64,000 bases of DNA from Knoellia sinensis KCTC 19936 (GCF_000768705.1 NZ_AVPJ01000015.1:22297-86296), one strand, 5' to 3'. Counted from the stretch's first letter, positions 9,490-18,897 are shown. Numbers and translations are program-made. Notes: a model not told the origin generated them from the sequence alone.

Positions 9490-10445
9490 CAGTGACCTCC
9501 CCGCAGGCGGGGGTTGGCGAACAGATAGAGGATGTCGACGACGAGGTTCACGACGACGAAGCCGAGGGCGATCGTGAGAACGGTGCCCTGAGCGAGAGCG
9601 GTGTCGTTCTGCTGCACCGCGCTCATGATCTGGGTGCCCATGCCGGGCAGCGAGAAGATCGCCTCGATGATGACCGTGCCGCCGATGAGGTAGCCGATCC
9701 GGAGCCCGAGGACGGTCAGGGGGTTGACGAGCGCGTTGCGCAGGACGTTGCGGCCGATCACGACGCGGGGCGGAAGCCCTGCCCCATAGGCCGTTCGGAC
9801 ATAGTCACGGTCGAGCTCCTCGACCATCGAGGTGCGCACGATGCGAGCGAGCGAGCAGCCGACCGGCACCGCGAGGGCCAATGCGGGCAGCGTCATCGAG
9901 CGCAGCCATTCGGACGGGGAATCGGCGGGGTTGACGTAACCGCCGGTCGGGAAGAGGTTGCGTCGGACCGCGAACTCCTGGATGAAGAGCAGCGCGAGCC
10001 AGAACGACGGCATCGCGATCCCGGCCATGGACACGAACCGCATGATGTGGTCCGGCCAGCGGTCCCGGTAGAGGGCGGCCGTGATGCCGAGGGCCAGAGC
10101 GATGACGAGCGCTCCGAGGACACCCAGGGCTGTGAGCTGGATCGTCAGGGGGAGGGCGGTGGCGATCTTGTCGGCGACCGGTTCGCTCGGGGGGAAGGTC
10201 ATTCCGAGGTCGCCGCGCACGAGGTCACCCAGGAAGTGGACGTAGCGCAACGGCAGTGGGTCGTTGAGCCCGTTGGCCTCCTTGAACGCGGCGATCTGCG
10301 CTGCGGACGCCTGGTCGCCCAGCACCGACAGGGCGGGGTCGATCGGCGAGAACTGCATGACCACGAAGACGAAGAGGGTGATGCCCAGGACGAGTGGGAT
10401 CAGCGTGAGGAGTCGTCTGGCGATCATGCTCAGGACGGCGAGCAT
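9489..10445 (-). CDS. ABC transporter permease (OppB/DppB type)
   Basis: 318 residues. Starts [22 protein letters not shown], the N-terminal membrane helix typical of OppB/DppB, followed by the [14 protein letters not shown] periplasmic segment, five further hydrophobic helices and the EAA-type cytoplasmic loop [26 protein letters not shown] 10445 is preferred over an upstream start because GGAAGGA precedes it by a normal distance and the extra 24 residues are hydrophilic and atypical. Its stop overlaps the next start by one base (TGATG). It forms the import channel with the OppC-like half of the fusion. Confidence 0.93.
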   Translation of the reverse strand: MLAVLSMIARRLLTLIPLVLGITLFVFVVMQFSPIDPALSVLGDQASAAQIAAFKEANGLNDPLPLRYVHFLGDLVRGDLGMTFPPSEPVADKIATALPLTIQLTALGVLGALVIALALGITAALYRDRWPDHIMRFVSMAGIAMPSFWLALLFIQEFAVRRNLFPTGGYVNPADSPSEWLRSMTLPALALAVPVGCSLARIVRTSMVEELDRDYVRTAYGAGLPPRVVIGRNVLRNALVNPLTVLGLRIGYLIGGTVIIEAIFSLPGMGTQIMSAVQQNDTALAQGTVLTIALGFVVVNLVVDILYLFANPRLRGGH

Positions 10446-10539
10446 GGGGGTCCTTCCGTGGTGCGTCCGAACGTCGGGCCGGTTGCGACCCAATGCGGCC
10501 ATGGGCCGATTCAGCAAGCGGTATGCCGGGTGAGCGGCT

Positions 10540-10579
10540 CAGGAGTCCTGCCCGGCCCGAGGGCCGGGCAGGACTCCTG
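10540..10579 (-). terminator. perfect 19-bp hairpin between binding-protein and permease genes
   Basis: Arms 10540-10558 and 10561-10579 are exact inverse complements with a 2-nt spacer. It sits inside the operon, after the substrate-binding protein stop and before oppB. Such a hairpin usually stabilises or partly terminates the transcript, giving more binding protein than permease. No strong U-tract follows, so partial termination or mRNA protection is more likely than full termination. Confidence 0.75.
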
Positions 10580-10612
10580 CGTGGAAGCGGCGCGGTCGCT
10601 CCCACGCAGAGA

Positions 10613-12244
10613 TCAGTCCTTGCGGCTGCTCTCGAGGAAGTACAGACCCGTCGTCCCGGCGGAGGAGAATCCGTCGAGCTTGGTCTTGTCGGAGGCCGTG
10701 ACGACCTTCGTGTGGAGGATGGGGTAGAGCGGGGCCTCCTCGGCGACGATGTCGAGCGCCTGCTTCCACAGGGTCTTGCGCTCGGTCTCGTCGGTCGACT
10801 GGGCTGCCTTGTCGAGCAGGCCGGTGATCTGGGTGCGGTGCGCCTCGTCCCAGCGGTAGCGCTTCGTCGGCCAGGTCTCGCCGTGGTAGAACCAGCGCAT
10901 CAGCAGGTCCGGGTCGGTGCCGAACACGCTCGGGTCACCCGACGCAGCGAGGACACGGAAGGTGTCCTTGGGCACGACGTCGCCATAGATGGCCGATGAG
11001 GGCTGCGTGTTGAGGGTGGCAGTGACTCCGATGGCCTTCCACGCCTCGACGAGGAGCGGTGCGACGTCCTTGACGATCGCGTTGTCCGTGGTGTCGAGCG
11101 TGAACTTCAGGTTGCTGGCACCGGCCTCGGCGAGGAGGGCCTTGGCCTTGGCGACGTCGTAGTTGTAGACCGTCGCGGCCTTCTGGTAGTTCGCGTTGCC
11201 CTCATCGAGGTAGCTCGAGGCGGGAGTGCCGAAGCCGTTGAGCGCCGTCTTGATGACGCTGTCCTTGTCGATGGCGTAGTGCAGGGCCTGGCGGACACGC
11301 TTGTCGTTGAAGGGCGCCGCGGAGTTGTTGAACATGAGGAAGACCTGGTTGAAGGCCTGCTTCTCCTCGACGTTGTACTTGCCCTTGAGCGAGTCGACAT
11401 TGAGGTAGGGGACCTGCTCGATGGCCTGAACGCGGCCGCCTTCGAGGTCGGCGACGCGGGCAGAGGCCTCGGTCGTCGTGTTGAGGGTCAGGGTTTCGAC
11501 CTTGGCGACCTTCGAACCGTTGTAGTTCGGGTTCTTGGAGAGCTTGAGACCCGACTCCTTCGACGCACTGTCGAGCTTGAAGGGGCCCGATCCAATCGGG
11601 GCGGTGTCGAAGGCCTTGGACGCCTCGGCATCGGCGGTCTTGGCCTTGGGCACGATCTTGATGACGGCGATGCGCTCGGGGAAGAGGGCAAACGGCGACT
11701 TGAGCTTGAACTCTGCGGTCGTGTCGTCCTTGGCCGTGACCGACTCGATGAAGGAGATGAAGCCCTGCATCAGGGGCGGGGCGGCCGGGTCAGCCGGCTG
11801 CAGCACGCGGGTGAAGGAGTGGGCGACATCCTCGGCCGTCACCGGGGAGCCATCGGAGAACTTCGCCCCGTCGCGAAGCTGGACCGTCCACGTGAGACCG
11901 TCCGCGCTGGCCGTCGGCTGGGACTTGGCGAGGGCGAGGTAGGGCTCTCGAGTCGACGGGTCGAGGTCGATGAGGCCCTCGAACACGTGCTGGTTGGCGG
12001 CCGTCGCGACGGCGCTCGAGGCGTTGGCGGGGTCGAAGCCACTCGACAGGGTGAAGGCCATGGTGGCCTCGATCGAGGTCTTCGCACCGTCAGCGTTGTC
12101 GACGGTGTTCGTCGACGACGGTCCGCCACTGCACGCAGTGAGTGCGAGGGCGGCAACGGCAGAGATGGAGAGGGCCCGCGTTCCACGGGCGCTGAGCCAG
12201 CGCCGGTGCGGGGTGGGGCCGAATGTCTCGGTGGGAGTGGACAA
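10613..12244 (-). CDS. extracellular solute-binding lipoprotein, family 5
   Basis: 543 residues from TTG 12244. The lipobox LALTAC puts the lipid-modified Cys at about residue 38 after an Arg-containing n-region, so it is anchored outside the membrane. Family 5 (OppA/DppA) features follow: the LTWTVQLRDGAKFSDGSPVTAEDVAHSF block, FNNSAAPFNDKRVRQALHYAIDK and a C-terminal RWDEAHRTQITGLLDKA region. TTG 12244 is favoured because GGAGG lies 8 nt upstream; an ATG at 12283 in the same frame is the alternative. It is the first gene of the nan operon and would capture sialic acid or sialo-compounds released by the nearby sialidase (inference). Confidence 0.9.
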   Translation of the reverse strand: MSTPTETFGPTPHRRWLSARGTRALSISAVAALALTACSGGPSSTNTVDNADGAKTSIEATMAFTLSSGFDPANASSAVATAANQHVFEGLIDLDPSTREPYLALAKSQPTASADGLTWTVQLRDGAKFSDGSPVTAEDVAHSFTRVLQPADPAAPPLMQGFISFIESVTAKDDTTAEFKLKSPFALFPERIAVIKIVPKAKTADAEASKAFDTAPIGSGPFKLDSASKESGLKLSKNPNYNGSKVAKVETLTLNTTTEASARVADLEGGRVQAIEQVPYLNVDSLKGKYNVEEKQAFNQVFLMFNNSAAPFNDKRVRQALHYAIDKDSVIKTALNGFGTPASSYLDEGNANYQKAATVYNYDVAKAKALLAEAGASNLKFTLDTTDNAIVKDVAPLLVEAWKAIGVTATLNTQPSSAIYGDVVPKDTFRVLAASGDPSVFGTDPDLLMRWFYHGETWPTKRYRWDEAHRTQITGLLDKAAQSTDETERKTLWKQALDIVAEEAPLYPILHTKVVTASDKTKLDGFSSAGTTGLYFLESSRKD

Positions 12245-12338
12245 TCTGTGTGCCTCCATTGGCATTCCAGGCGCTGTCGCCATGACCGCTGCAGCGCTGA
12301 AGGGGTCGAAGACATGAGACGAGTCGGAAGATTGGACT

Positions 12339-12357
12339 TATGACGTCTGATGTCTGA
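12339..12357. promoter_or_regulatory. candidate NanR operator (site 1)
   Basis: A 19-bp segment in the divergent gap between the nan operon and its GntR regulator. Fifteen of 19 positions match the segment before the sialidase gene (16112-16130), giving TAkGACGTCTkAyrTCTGA. The two copies lie only in front of functionally linked genes. Assignment to the GntR protein is inference. Confidence 0.55.
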
Positions 12358-12404
12358 TTACCGATAGAGTGAGACTGACAGAGAACCGACCGAAGGGCAA
12401 GCGA

Positions 12405-13148
12405 ATGGCGACAATTGATGCGCATCTGGCCCCTGGCGCCAGTCGCGGCGTGCTGCGGCGCAATGAGGTTGCGGCGGGAATCAAGGACTACATCCTGAGA
12501 CACCACCTCAAGCCCGGGGACCTCCTGCCGACGGAGGCAGAGTTGTGCGAGGCCGTCGGCGCGAGCCGCTCGAGCGTGCGCGAGGCAGTCAAGACCCTGA
12601 GCGCCTTGGACATCGTCGAGGTCCGGCACGGCCACGGCACCTACGTCGGTCGTATGTCCCTGGCGGCCCTCGTCGAGAGCCTCGCGTTCCGAGGGCTGTT
12701 GAGCAGCGAGGACGACCACCTCGTCCTCGGCGAGGTCGTTGACGTCAGGCAGAACATCGAGCAGGGCTTCGCACCCCAGGTCGCGCAGGGGCTCGACACC
12801 GACCAACTGGCCCGGTTGCGCACCCTGGCGGCAGGCATGGCCGAGGCGGCCGAGCGTGGCGACGACTACTTGGAGCTCGACAAGCAGTTCCACCTGCTCC
12901 TCATGGAGCCGCTCGGCAACGATCTCATCCAGCAGCTCACTGGAGCCTTCTGGGAGGTCCAGTCCATCGTCACCCCGACCCTGGGGTCAGAGCACCAAGG
13001 CGCGCTCACGCTCACGGCGAGCCTGCACATGGCGATCGTCGAGGCGGCAGAGGCGCGAGATGCCGCGGCCCTGCGCACTGCCGTCGCTGCGCACTACGAC
13101 CCCATCCGCGAGCTCATCGCCTCCGTCCGTCGACCCTCGACGGCCTGA
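12405..13148 (+). CDS. GntR/FadR-type regulator of the sialate operon
   Basis: 247 residues. The N-terminal winged helix contains GDLLPTEAELCEAVGASRSSVREAVKTLSALDIVEVRHGHGTYV (positions ~40-80), the classic GntR signature. The C-terminal all-helical FCD domain, with ELDKQFHLLL and SLHMAIVEAAEARDAAALRTAV, marks the FadR/VanR subgroup that includes E. coli NanR. ATG 12405 has GAAGGGC about 5 nt upstream; 12 earlier in-frame codons look unrelated. It is divergent from the transporter-nan operon, the normal placement of a local repressor released by a sialate-derived ligand. Effector not deducible. Confidence 0.9.
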   Translation: MATIDAHLAPGASRGVLRRNEVAAGIKDYILRHHLKPGDLLPTEAELCEAVGASRSSVREAVKTLSALDIVEVRHGHGTYVGRMSLAALVESLAFRGLLSSEDDHLVLGEVVDVRQNIEQGFAPQVAQGLDTDQLARLRTLAAGMAEAAERGDDYLELDKQFHLLLMEPLGNDLIQQLTGAFWEVQSIVTPTLGSEHQGALTLTASLHMAIVEAAEARDAAALRTAVAAHYDPIRELIASVRRPSTA

Positions 13149-13176
13149 GGCGGACGGCCCACGCCGACCGATAGCC

Positions 13177-14163
13177 ATGCCCCTCTTCGACTTGCCGCGT
13201 GACGCCCTGGAGACGTACCTCCCCGAGCGCGCCGAGCCCACTGACTTCGCCGACTTCTGGTCAGGCACGCTGACGGAGGCACGGGCGGTGCGGCGGGAGG
13301 TCAGTCTCACGCCCTTCGACGCTCACCTTCCCCTGGTCGAGGCCCACGACGTCGCCTTCGCCGGCTTCGGGGGCCAGGAGGTCCGCGGCTGGTGGATCCA
13401 TCCCGCCGGACCTCAGCCCGGGGCAGGTTGGCCGGTGGTCGTCCAGTTCCTCGGCTACGGCGATGGCCGCGGCACCCCGCTGGACTGGCTCTCCTGGCCC
13501 ACAGCCGGGTTCGCCACCCTCGTCATGGACACCCGCGGCCAGGGCGCTCGGGCTCGCCGCTCCGGCAGCACCGGTGACATCGGCGGCTCGGCCACGCCAC
13601 ACGTCGAGGGCTTTCTCACCAAGGGCATCGACGACCCGCACGACTACTACTACCGACGCGTGTTCACCGACGCCGTATTGGCCGTTGACATGGCACGAGA
13701 ACTCCCGGGTGTCGATCCAACCCGGATCGCGGTTCAGGGCACGAGCCAGGGCGGCGCCATCGCCCTCGCTGCCGCGGCGCTGGGGGATCGGGTCGCAGCG
13801 GCCGTGGTCAACGTCCCGTTCCTGTGCAACCCCGAGCGGGCCATCACCGTCACCGACACCAAGCCCTACTCCGAACTGCTCGAGTACGTCCGCACCCGCA
13901 AGGGCGACGTCGAACGTGCCTTCGCGACTCTGCGCTACTTCGACGGCATGACGATGGCCGCGCACGCAACGGCTCCAGCACTGTTCTCGGTGGCCCTCAT
14001 GGATGACGTCTGCCCGCCCTCGACGGTCTATGCGGCGCACAACCACTACCGAGGGCCCAAGGAACTCGTCGTCTATCCCTGGAACCAGCACGAGGGTGGC
14101 GGCGACACTCAGGAGCTGCGTCAGATCCGTTGGGTTCAGGACCTCTTCGGCCTCCAGCCCTGA
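13177..14163 (+). CDS. acetyl xylan esterase/cephalosporin-C deacetylase family (AXE1) hydrolase
   Basis: 328 residues, the normal AXE1 length, no signal peptide, so cytoplasmic. Motifs: the DFWSGTLTEAR N-terminal region, DTRGQGARARR, the nucleophile elbow GTSQGG, the acidic residue in LMDDVCPPST and the catalytic His in WNQHEGGGD. Members remove acetyl groups from sugars and other small molecules. The gene follows nanR by 28 bp, so it may be co-expressed with sialate genes; removal of O-acetyl groups from imported sialic acids would fit, but AXE1 enzymes are not standard sialate O-acetylesterases, so that role is speculative. Confidence 0.88.
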   Translation: MPLFDLPRDALETYLPERAEPTDFADFWSGTLTEARAVRREVSLTPFDAHLPLVEAHDVAFAGFGGQEVRGWWIHPAGPQPGAGWPVVVQFLGYGDGRGTPLDWLSWPTAGFATLVMDTRGQGARARRSGSTGDIGGSATPHVEGFLTKGIDDPHDYYYRRVFTDAVLAVDMARELPGVDPTRIAVQGTSQGGAIALAAAALGDRVAAAVVNVPFLCNPERAITVTDTKPYSELLEYVRTRKGDVERAFATLRYFDGMTMAAHATAPALFSVALMDDVCPPSTVYAAHNHYRGPKELVVYPWNQHEGGGDTQELRQIRWVQDLFGLQP

Positions 14164-14208
14164 TCCGGCCAGCCGCAGTCGCGACCACCCTCGTGCTTGG
14201 AAGAGCGC

Positions 14209-16092
14209 CTATCGCAGGGTCACCTCCTGGCCGCGGTGCTCCACGACGGTGACGTCCTCACCTGAGGTCGAGGTCCACGTCGTGACCGGCGTGAACGAAC
14301 CGCGATCGAGGTCCGCCTGCGTGACGAGGTGGTAGCCGGACCCGCAGTTGTAGGCGTCGTTGCCCGGCAGGTTGCGCCACCGGCAATTGCGCGCGTCGAC
14401 GTTCGGGTCGAAGTCGCGCAGGTTGCCTGTCGGGACCACGGTGGTGACCGCGTCGGTGAGGTTCCGCACCCGGAAGGTGAACTGCAGCCGGTCGCCGACG
14501 GCATACGGAGTCGTTTTGGGGTTGGTCAGAGTGCCGCCCGTGACGGAGATGCGGCCGTCGACCTCCTCGGGCGTCTTCGGGACGCGCACTGTGATCGTGC
14601 CGGCCGAACTACGGCCGGTGGAGTCCGTGAGGCGCATCGGGATCCGGTGTGTCCCGCCGGGACCTGCTGCGGGCACGGTGATCGTCACCGGCACCGTCGC
14701 GGTCCGACCCGGCGTGATCGCGCCCGGCGAGCTGGCCTCGACGGTCCATCCCTCGGGGCTGTCAAAGGAGAGGGACTCAGGGCGGATGACCGGCCCGAGC
14801 TGGTTGTGGACGGTGAGCTCGGTCGTGAGGCTGGTTCCTCGCTCGGCCGTCACCTCTGGTGCGGTGAGCGGCGCGCACAGGCCTTGGAGCCAGGCCAGGT
14901 TGAAGCGCGCGAACGTCACGGCGTTGTGGCCCGGCTCGTAGAGCAGTCCCACCCCGCCGTCCGGCAGGGTGGCGAGGGTCGAGTACGCCATCTCGCCGGG
15001 TGCGAACACCCGTGCCGCAGGCCAGGTCTGGCCATCGTCGCAACTCATCCGAACCGTGCCGTTGGTGCGGGACGACTGGGTGGCCGCGTTGGAGAACAGC
15101 AGCACACGCGCCTCGTTCGAACCCTTCGGGGCGTTCGGGAAGGCTCGCACGATCGAGGCGTTGTTGGTCGGGTCGGGCAGTTCCCGGTCAAGGGTCACCT
15201 CGCCGTAGGTGACGCCACCATCGGTGGAGTAGGCGACCTTGCGGTATCCCGAGCGCGCCGAGTCGCGAGAGTTCAGCATGATCCGCCCGTCCGAGAGCTC
15301 AACCGTCTTGTTCTCGTCCATGCCCACACCGACCGGCTTGCCGACCTGCCAGCTCTGGCCGTGGTCGTCGGAGTAGACCGAGACAGCCTGAAACGCGCCG
15401 GCTCCGTTGATGATCGTGAACTGCTGCAGAAGTCGACCGGCGTGCTCGCCGTACTTGAGTTGGATCCCTTGGCCCGACGCCGCGAAACGTGAGCGCCAGC
15501 CCAGATCGGCGGTGATCTCAGCGGTGATGGTGCGGTGCTGCCAAGTGTGGCCTTCGTCGGTCGACGAGCTGACGTTGGCGTGAAGGACGTTGCGATTGGC
15601 GGGATCGACGCCGGGCCGAGAGCCGGTGAAGCCTTGGTCCATGGAGAAGACATGGAAGTTGAAGACCGTGCCGGTGGTCCGATCGACGATGTAGCTCGGG
15701 TCGGAGTATCCCTGCTTCTGCGCACCTGCGACTCCGGCGCGGACCACGGTGGTGGGCTGCCAGGTGCGTCCGTTGTCGGTGGAGCGGCGCTGGAGGATGG
15801 AGTTCGGGCCGGGGGCGTCGATGCCCGTGGGTCGACCGTCGTAGGACGCGAGCAGGTCGCCGTCGTTGGTCACGGTCAACGCCGGGATCCGGTAGTTGGG
15901 GAAGACGCCGTCACCGCCCACGGCGAGGACCTGTTGCTCGTAGAACGGCTTGCCAGCCCAGGGTGGAGTGGCGTCGAAGTCGGCCGCGTGCGGCGTGGCC
16001 TGCGCAACTCCGGCCGAGGCCAGCGTGAGCGCGAGTGTGGCGGAGAGGGTGACGGCGAGGGCGGTGGGAGTTCGGCTGATGACGCGGGTCAT
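14209..16092 (-). CDS. nanH: secreted sialidase (GH33) with NEW3-type domain
   Basis: 627 residues. A Sec signal peptide ends near AQA (about residue 32). Catalytic features: YRIP with Arg68, Asp85 in SYDGR, Glu265, candidate triad arginines 276 and 342, and nucleophile Tyr385 in LLYEPG. Five Asp-boxes are visible at about 104, 177, 241, 289 and 350 (for example STDNGRTW and STDEGHTW), defining the six-bladed propeller. After residue ~400 comes a NEW3/alpha-galactosidase-associated beta domain and a further C-terminal domain, as in Micromonospora-type sialidases. It would release sialic acid outside the cell for the adjacent importer. It converges with the esterase gene and has its own candidate operator upstream. 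Confidence 0.95.
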   Translation of the reverse strand: MTRVISRTPTALAVTLSATLALTLASAGVAQATPHAADFDATPPWAGKPFYEQQVLAVGGDGVFPNYRIPALTVTNDGDLLASYDGRPTGIDAPGPNSILQRRSTDNGRTWQPTTVVRAGVAGAQKQGYSDPSYIVDRTTGTVFNFHVFSMDQGFTGSRPGVDPANRNVLHANVSSSTDEGHTWQHRTITAEITADLGWRSRFAASGQGIQLKYGEHAGRLLQQFTIINGAGAFQAVSVYSDDHGQSWQVGKPVGVGMDENKTVELSDGRIMLNSRDSARSGYRKVAYSTDGGVTYGEVTLDRELPDPTNNASIVRAFPNAPKGSNEARVLLFSNAATQSSRTNGTVRMSCDDGQTWPAARVFAPGEMAYSTLATLPDGGVGLLYEPGHNAVTFARFNLAWLQGLCAPLTAPEVTAERGTSLTTELTVHNQLGPVIRPESLSFDSPEGWTVEASSPGAITPGRTATVPVTITVPAAGPGGTHRIPMRLTDSTGRSSAGTITVRVPKTPEEVDGRISVTGGTLTNPKTTPYAVGDRLQFTFRVRNLTDAVTTVVPTGNLRDFDPNVDARNCRWRNLPGNDAYNCGSGYHLVTQADLDRGSFTPVTTWTSTSGEDVTVVEHRGQEVTLR

Positions 16093-16111
16093 GGCATGCG
16101 TTCCTTAAACA

Positions 16112-16130
16112 TAGGACGTCTTACATCTGA
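16112..16130. promoter_or_regulatory. candidate NanR operator (site 2)
   Basis: Lies 20 bp upstream of the sialidase ATG and matches the segment at 12339-12357 in 15 of 19 positions. It also contains the GT-N3-AC core seen in many FadR-type operators (GTCTTAC). It suggests that the sialidase shares the regulator of the nan operon. Confidence 0.55.
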
Positions 16131-16322
16131 CATCTGCCGAATGTAGTGTTCTGGCGTGGCTGTGACTACCCCGATTGGGTAAAGAAATCCTGTGGAGCCA
16201 CACGTGTGGGCGCGCCTCGGCGCGCGCGTTCCCAGGGGCTTGGCTCGTCGTCCGCTGATCCGCCTGGACGCTGATTACTTGAACCGATCCAGAAACTGTG
16301 TTTGAGTGCAGGAATGTCGACG

Positions 16323-16757
16323 ATGGGTGTGACCGACCCCCGTGAGCGCCTGAGGGCTGCTGGGCTCCGTGTCACCCGGCCGCGCCTGGCCGTCCTCGAC
16401 CTCTTGGCAGCGCACCCGCACGCCGACACCGATGCTCTGGCCACGCAGGCCCGCGAAGTGCTGGGCGCCGTGTCGACGCAGGCGGTCTATGACGTGCTGC
16501 GGGCGCTCACGGATGCCGGGCTGGTGCGCCGGTTCGAGCCGGCGGGTTCGCCGGCGCGCTACGAGTTGCGAGTCGGCGACAACCACCACCACGTCGTCTG
16601 CCGCTCGTGCGGTGCGATCGCCGACGTCGACTGTGCCGTCGGGCAGCAGCCCTGCCTCGACGCCTCCCAGGCCCACGGCTTCGCCATCGAGGAAGCCGAA
16701 GTGACGTATTGGGGTCTGTGCCCCACGTGCTCTGCCTCCACTGGCAACACCCTCTGA
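16323..16757 (+). CDS. furA: Fur-family peroxide/iron regulator next to catalase
   Basis: 144 residues from ATG 16323 (ATG 16314 and TTG 16302 are in-frame alternatives; AGGA is best spaced for 16323). The winged helix contains LRAAGLRVTRPRLAVLDLL and STQAVYDVLRALTDAGLVRRFE. The dimer domain holds NHHHVVCRSCGAIADVDC and a second CxxC (CPTC), so a structural zinc site is expected. Placed 41 bp before katA, it corresponds to FurA/CatR proteins of actinobacteria that repress katG or catA until oxidised by peroxide. Autoregulation is likely, but no clear operator was identified. Confidence 0.9.
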   Translation: MGVTDPRERLRAAGLRVTRPRLAVLDLLAAHPHADTDALATQAREVLGAVSTQAVYDVLRALTDAGLVRRFEPAGSPARYELRVGDNHHHVVCRSCGAIADVDCAVGQQPCLDASQAHGFAIEEAEVTYWGLCPTCSASTGNTL

Positions 16758-16798
16758 CCCAAACCACGAAGAACCCACTCACTCAGGAGCGATGAACG

Positions 16799-18307
16799 AT
16801 GGCGTTTGAAGAGAACACCAACCCGATCACCACCGCGGCTGGCGCGCCGGTGGCCGAGAACCAGAACAGCCTCACCGCTGGGCCGCGCGGCCCGATGCTG
16901 TTGCAGGACCTCTGGTTCCTCGAGAAGCTGGCCCACTTCGACCGCGAGGTCATCCCCGAGCGGCGCATGCACGCCAAGGGTTCCGGCGCCTTCGGCACGT
17001 TCAGGGTCACGCACGACATCTCGAAGTACACCAAGGCCGCGATCTTCAACAAGGTCGGCAATGAGTGCGAGATGTTCGCCCGCTTCTCCACGGTCGCTGG
17101 TGAGCGCGGCGCCGCAGACGCCGAGCGCGACATCCGCGGCTTCGCACTGCGCTTCTACACCAAGGAGGGCAACTGGGACGTCGTCGGCAACAACACACCC
17201 GTCTTCTTCTTCCGCGACCCGCTCAAGTTCCCCGACCTCAACCGGGCCGTGAAGCGCGACCCGCGCACCAACCTGCGCGACGCGGAGAACAACTGGGGCT
17301 TCTGGACCAACCTGCCCGAGGCCCTGCACCAGGTCACCATCGTGATGAGTGACCGTGGCATCCCGAAGTCCTACCGCCACATGCACGGCTTCGGCTCGCA
17401 CACGTTCTCCTTCATCAACGAGGCAGGCGAGCGCTTCTGGGTGAAGTTCCACTTCCGCACCCAACAGGGCATCGAGAACCTCACCGACGAGGAGGCCGCA
17501 GCGGTCGTGGCCGGCGACCGGGAGTCGTCGCAGCGCGACCTCTACGAGTCCATCGAGAAGGGTGACTTCCCGAAGTGGAAGCTCTTCATCCAGGTGATGC
17601 CCGAGGCGGAGGCCAATGACTACCGCTTCCACCCCTTCGACCTCACCAAGGTCTGGTCGAAGAAGGACTACCCCCTGATCGAGGTCGGCGAGTTCGAGCT
17701 CAACCGCAACCCCGACAACTACTTCGCCGATGTCGAGCAGGCCGCGTTCACCCCGGCCAACCTGGTGCCGGGCATCTCCTTCAGCCCGGACCGGATGCTG
17801 CAGGGTCGCCTCTTCTCGTACGGCGACGCGGCGCGCTACCGCGTCGGCGTCAACCACCACCAGATCCCGGTCAACCAGCCCCGGGCAGCGGAGCTCACGA
17901 ACACCTACCACCGCGACGGTGCGATGCGCGTCGACGGCAACCAGGGTTCCGTGCCCGGGATCGAGCCGAACAACTTCGGCCGCTGGCCCGAGCAGCCCGC
18001 CTACGCTGACCCGGCCCAGGCCATCGGTGACGTCGCCGATCGGTTCAACTTCCGCGAGGACGACGACAACTACTTCGAGCAGCCCGGCGACCTCTTCCGG
18101 CTGATGACGCCCGAGGAGCAGCAGCGGCTGTTCGAGAACACCGCGCGCGCCATCGACGGCGCGTCCGAGACGTCGGTCGAGAAGCACATCGCCAACTGCA
18201 CGCAGGCCGACCCGGCCTACGGCGAAGGCGTCCGCAAGGCGATCGAGGCCCTCGCGGCCAGCAAGATCAGCGACACCAACCCCGGCTCGGACAACGACCC
18301 CGCCTGA
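16799..18307 (+). CDS. katA: heme catalase (KatA type)
   Basis: 502 residues, small-subunit monofunctional catalase. Landmarks: the active-site block [20 protein letters not shown] with the distal His, [42 protein letters not shown], and the proximal heme-ligand region [23 protein letters not shown] containing the Tyr ligand. It decomposes hydrogen peroxide in the cytoplasm. AGGAG stands 9 nt before ATG 16799. The upstream Fur-type regulator and the convergent ankyrin gene form a recurring catalase neighbourhood. Confidence 0.97.
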   Translation: MAFEENTNPITTAAGAPVAENQNSLTAGPRGPMLLQDLWFLEKLAHFDREVIPERRMHAKGSGAFGTFRVTHDISKYTKAAIFNKVGNECEMFARFSTVAGERGAADAERDIRGFALRFYTKEGNWDVVGNNTPVFFFRDPLKFPDLNRAVKRDPRTNLRDAENNWGFWTNLPEALHQVTIVMSDRGIPKSYRHMHGFGSHTFSFINEAGERFWVKFHFRTQQGIENLTDEEAAAVVAGDRESSQRDLYESIEKGDFPKWKLFIQVMPEAEANDYRFHPFDLTKVWSKKDYPLIEVGEFELNRNPDNYFADVEQAAFTPANLVPGISFSPDRMLQGRLFSYGDAARYRVGVNHHQIPVNQPRAAELTNTYHRDGAMRVDGNQGSVPGIEPNNFGRWPEQPAYADPAQAIGDVADRFNFREDDDNYFEQPGDLFRLMTPEEQQRLFENTARAIDGASETSVEKHIANCTQADPAYGEGVRKAIEALAASKISDTNPGSDNDPA

Positions 18308-18311
18308 TCGG

Positions 18312-18692
18312 TCAGTCCTCCTCCAGCAGCCCGCCACGGCCGAACATCTCGGCCGCCTGGCGGGCTGTTGGCGTCCCGGCGTCCAGGTCGGCGCCCGCTG
18401 CGACCAGGAGGCGCACGGCCTCGTCGGCGCCCTTGAACAGGGCCCCCGCGATGATCGACTGGTCGCGCGCATTGCGCAGGTCGGGGTCGGCGCCGCGACT
18501 GAGCAGCATGCTCACGGTGTCGGGACGGTCGTGGTACGCCGCCAGCATCAGCAGCGAGTCGCCAGACTCGGACGTTGCGTCAACGGGCAGGCCGTGGTCG
18601 AGGAACTCGGCCAACTGCTCCGTCTCACCGGCGCGCGCCAGGTCGAGAGCAAGAGCAAGGACACGTTCGACATCCCCTGGGGTGAGGCTCAT
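18312..18692 (-). CDS. ankyrin-repeat protein beside catalase
   Basis: 126 residues with about three ankyrin repeats: ETEQLAEFLDHGLPVDA, SGDSLLMLAAYHDRPDTVSMLLSRGADPDLRNA and DEAVRLLVAAGADLDAG. No signal peptide. Its stop lies 4 bp from the katA stop on the opposite strand. In Pseudomonas aeruginosa an ankyrin protein (AnkB) encoded next to katB is needed for full catalase activity, so a scaffold or heme-loading role here is a reasonable guess from context only. Confidence 0.85.
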   Translation of the reverse strand: MSLTPGDVERVLALALDLARAGETEQLAEFLDHGLPVDATSESGDSLLMLAAYHDRPDTVSMLLSRGADPDLRNARDQSIIAGALFKGADEAVRLLVAAGADLDAGTPTARQAAEMFGRGGLLEED

Positions 18693-18742
18693 CTGCGAAG
18701 TCTAGGAGCGCGCGGACCCCAGACGGTTTCATCGACCTGGCC

Positions 18743-18798
18743 TGCCCTGGCTGCTGGCGCGCCGCGGCGTTGCCCTGGCTGCTGGCGTGCCGCGGCGT
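18743..18798. repeat. two tandem copies of a 28-bp GC-rich unit
   Basis: Units 18743-18770 and 18771-18798 differ at one base (C/T) and begin TGCCCTGGCTGCTGGCG. A degenerate third partial copy follows. They fill the gap between the divergent ankyrin and SMP-30 genes. Role unknown; slippage-prone tandem repeat. Confidence 0.8.
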
Positions 18799-18897
18799 TG
18801 TCGCAGGCGGCTGGCGCCGTCGTCACTGAGTGTGGACCGCGGCCATGATTGACGTGGGGAGCGATGTTGCGCAGGATCAGCAGGGAGATCGTCGAGC

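Noticed and set aside
13140..13180. Longer start of the AXE1 esterase inside nanR
   Set aside because: Upstream in-frame residues are Ser/Arg-rich and overlap nanR antiphase; ATG 13177 begins the family domain.
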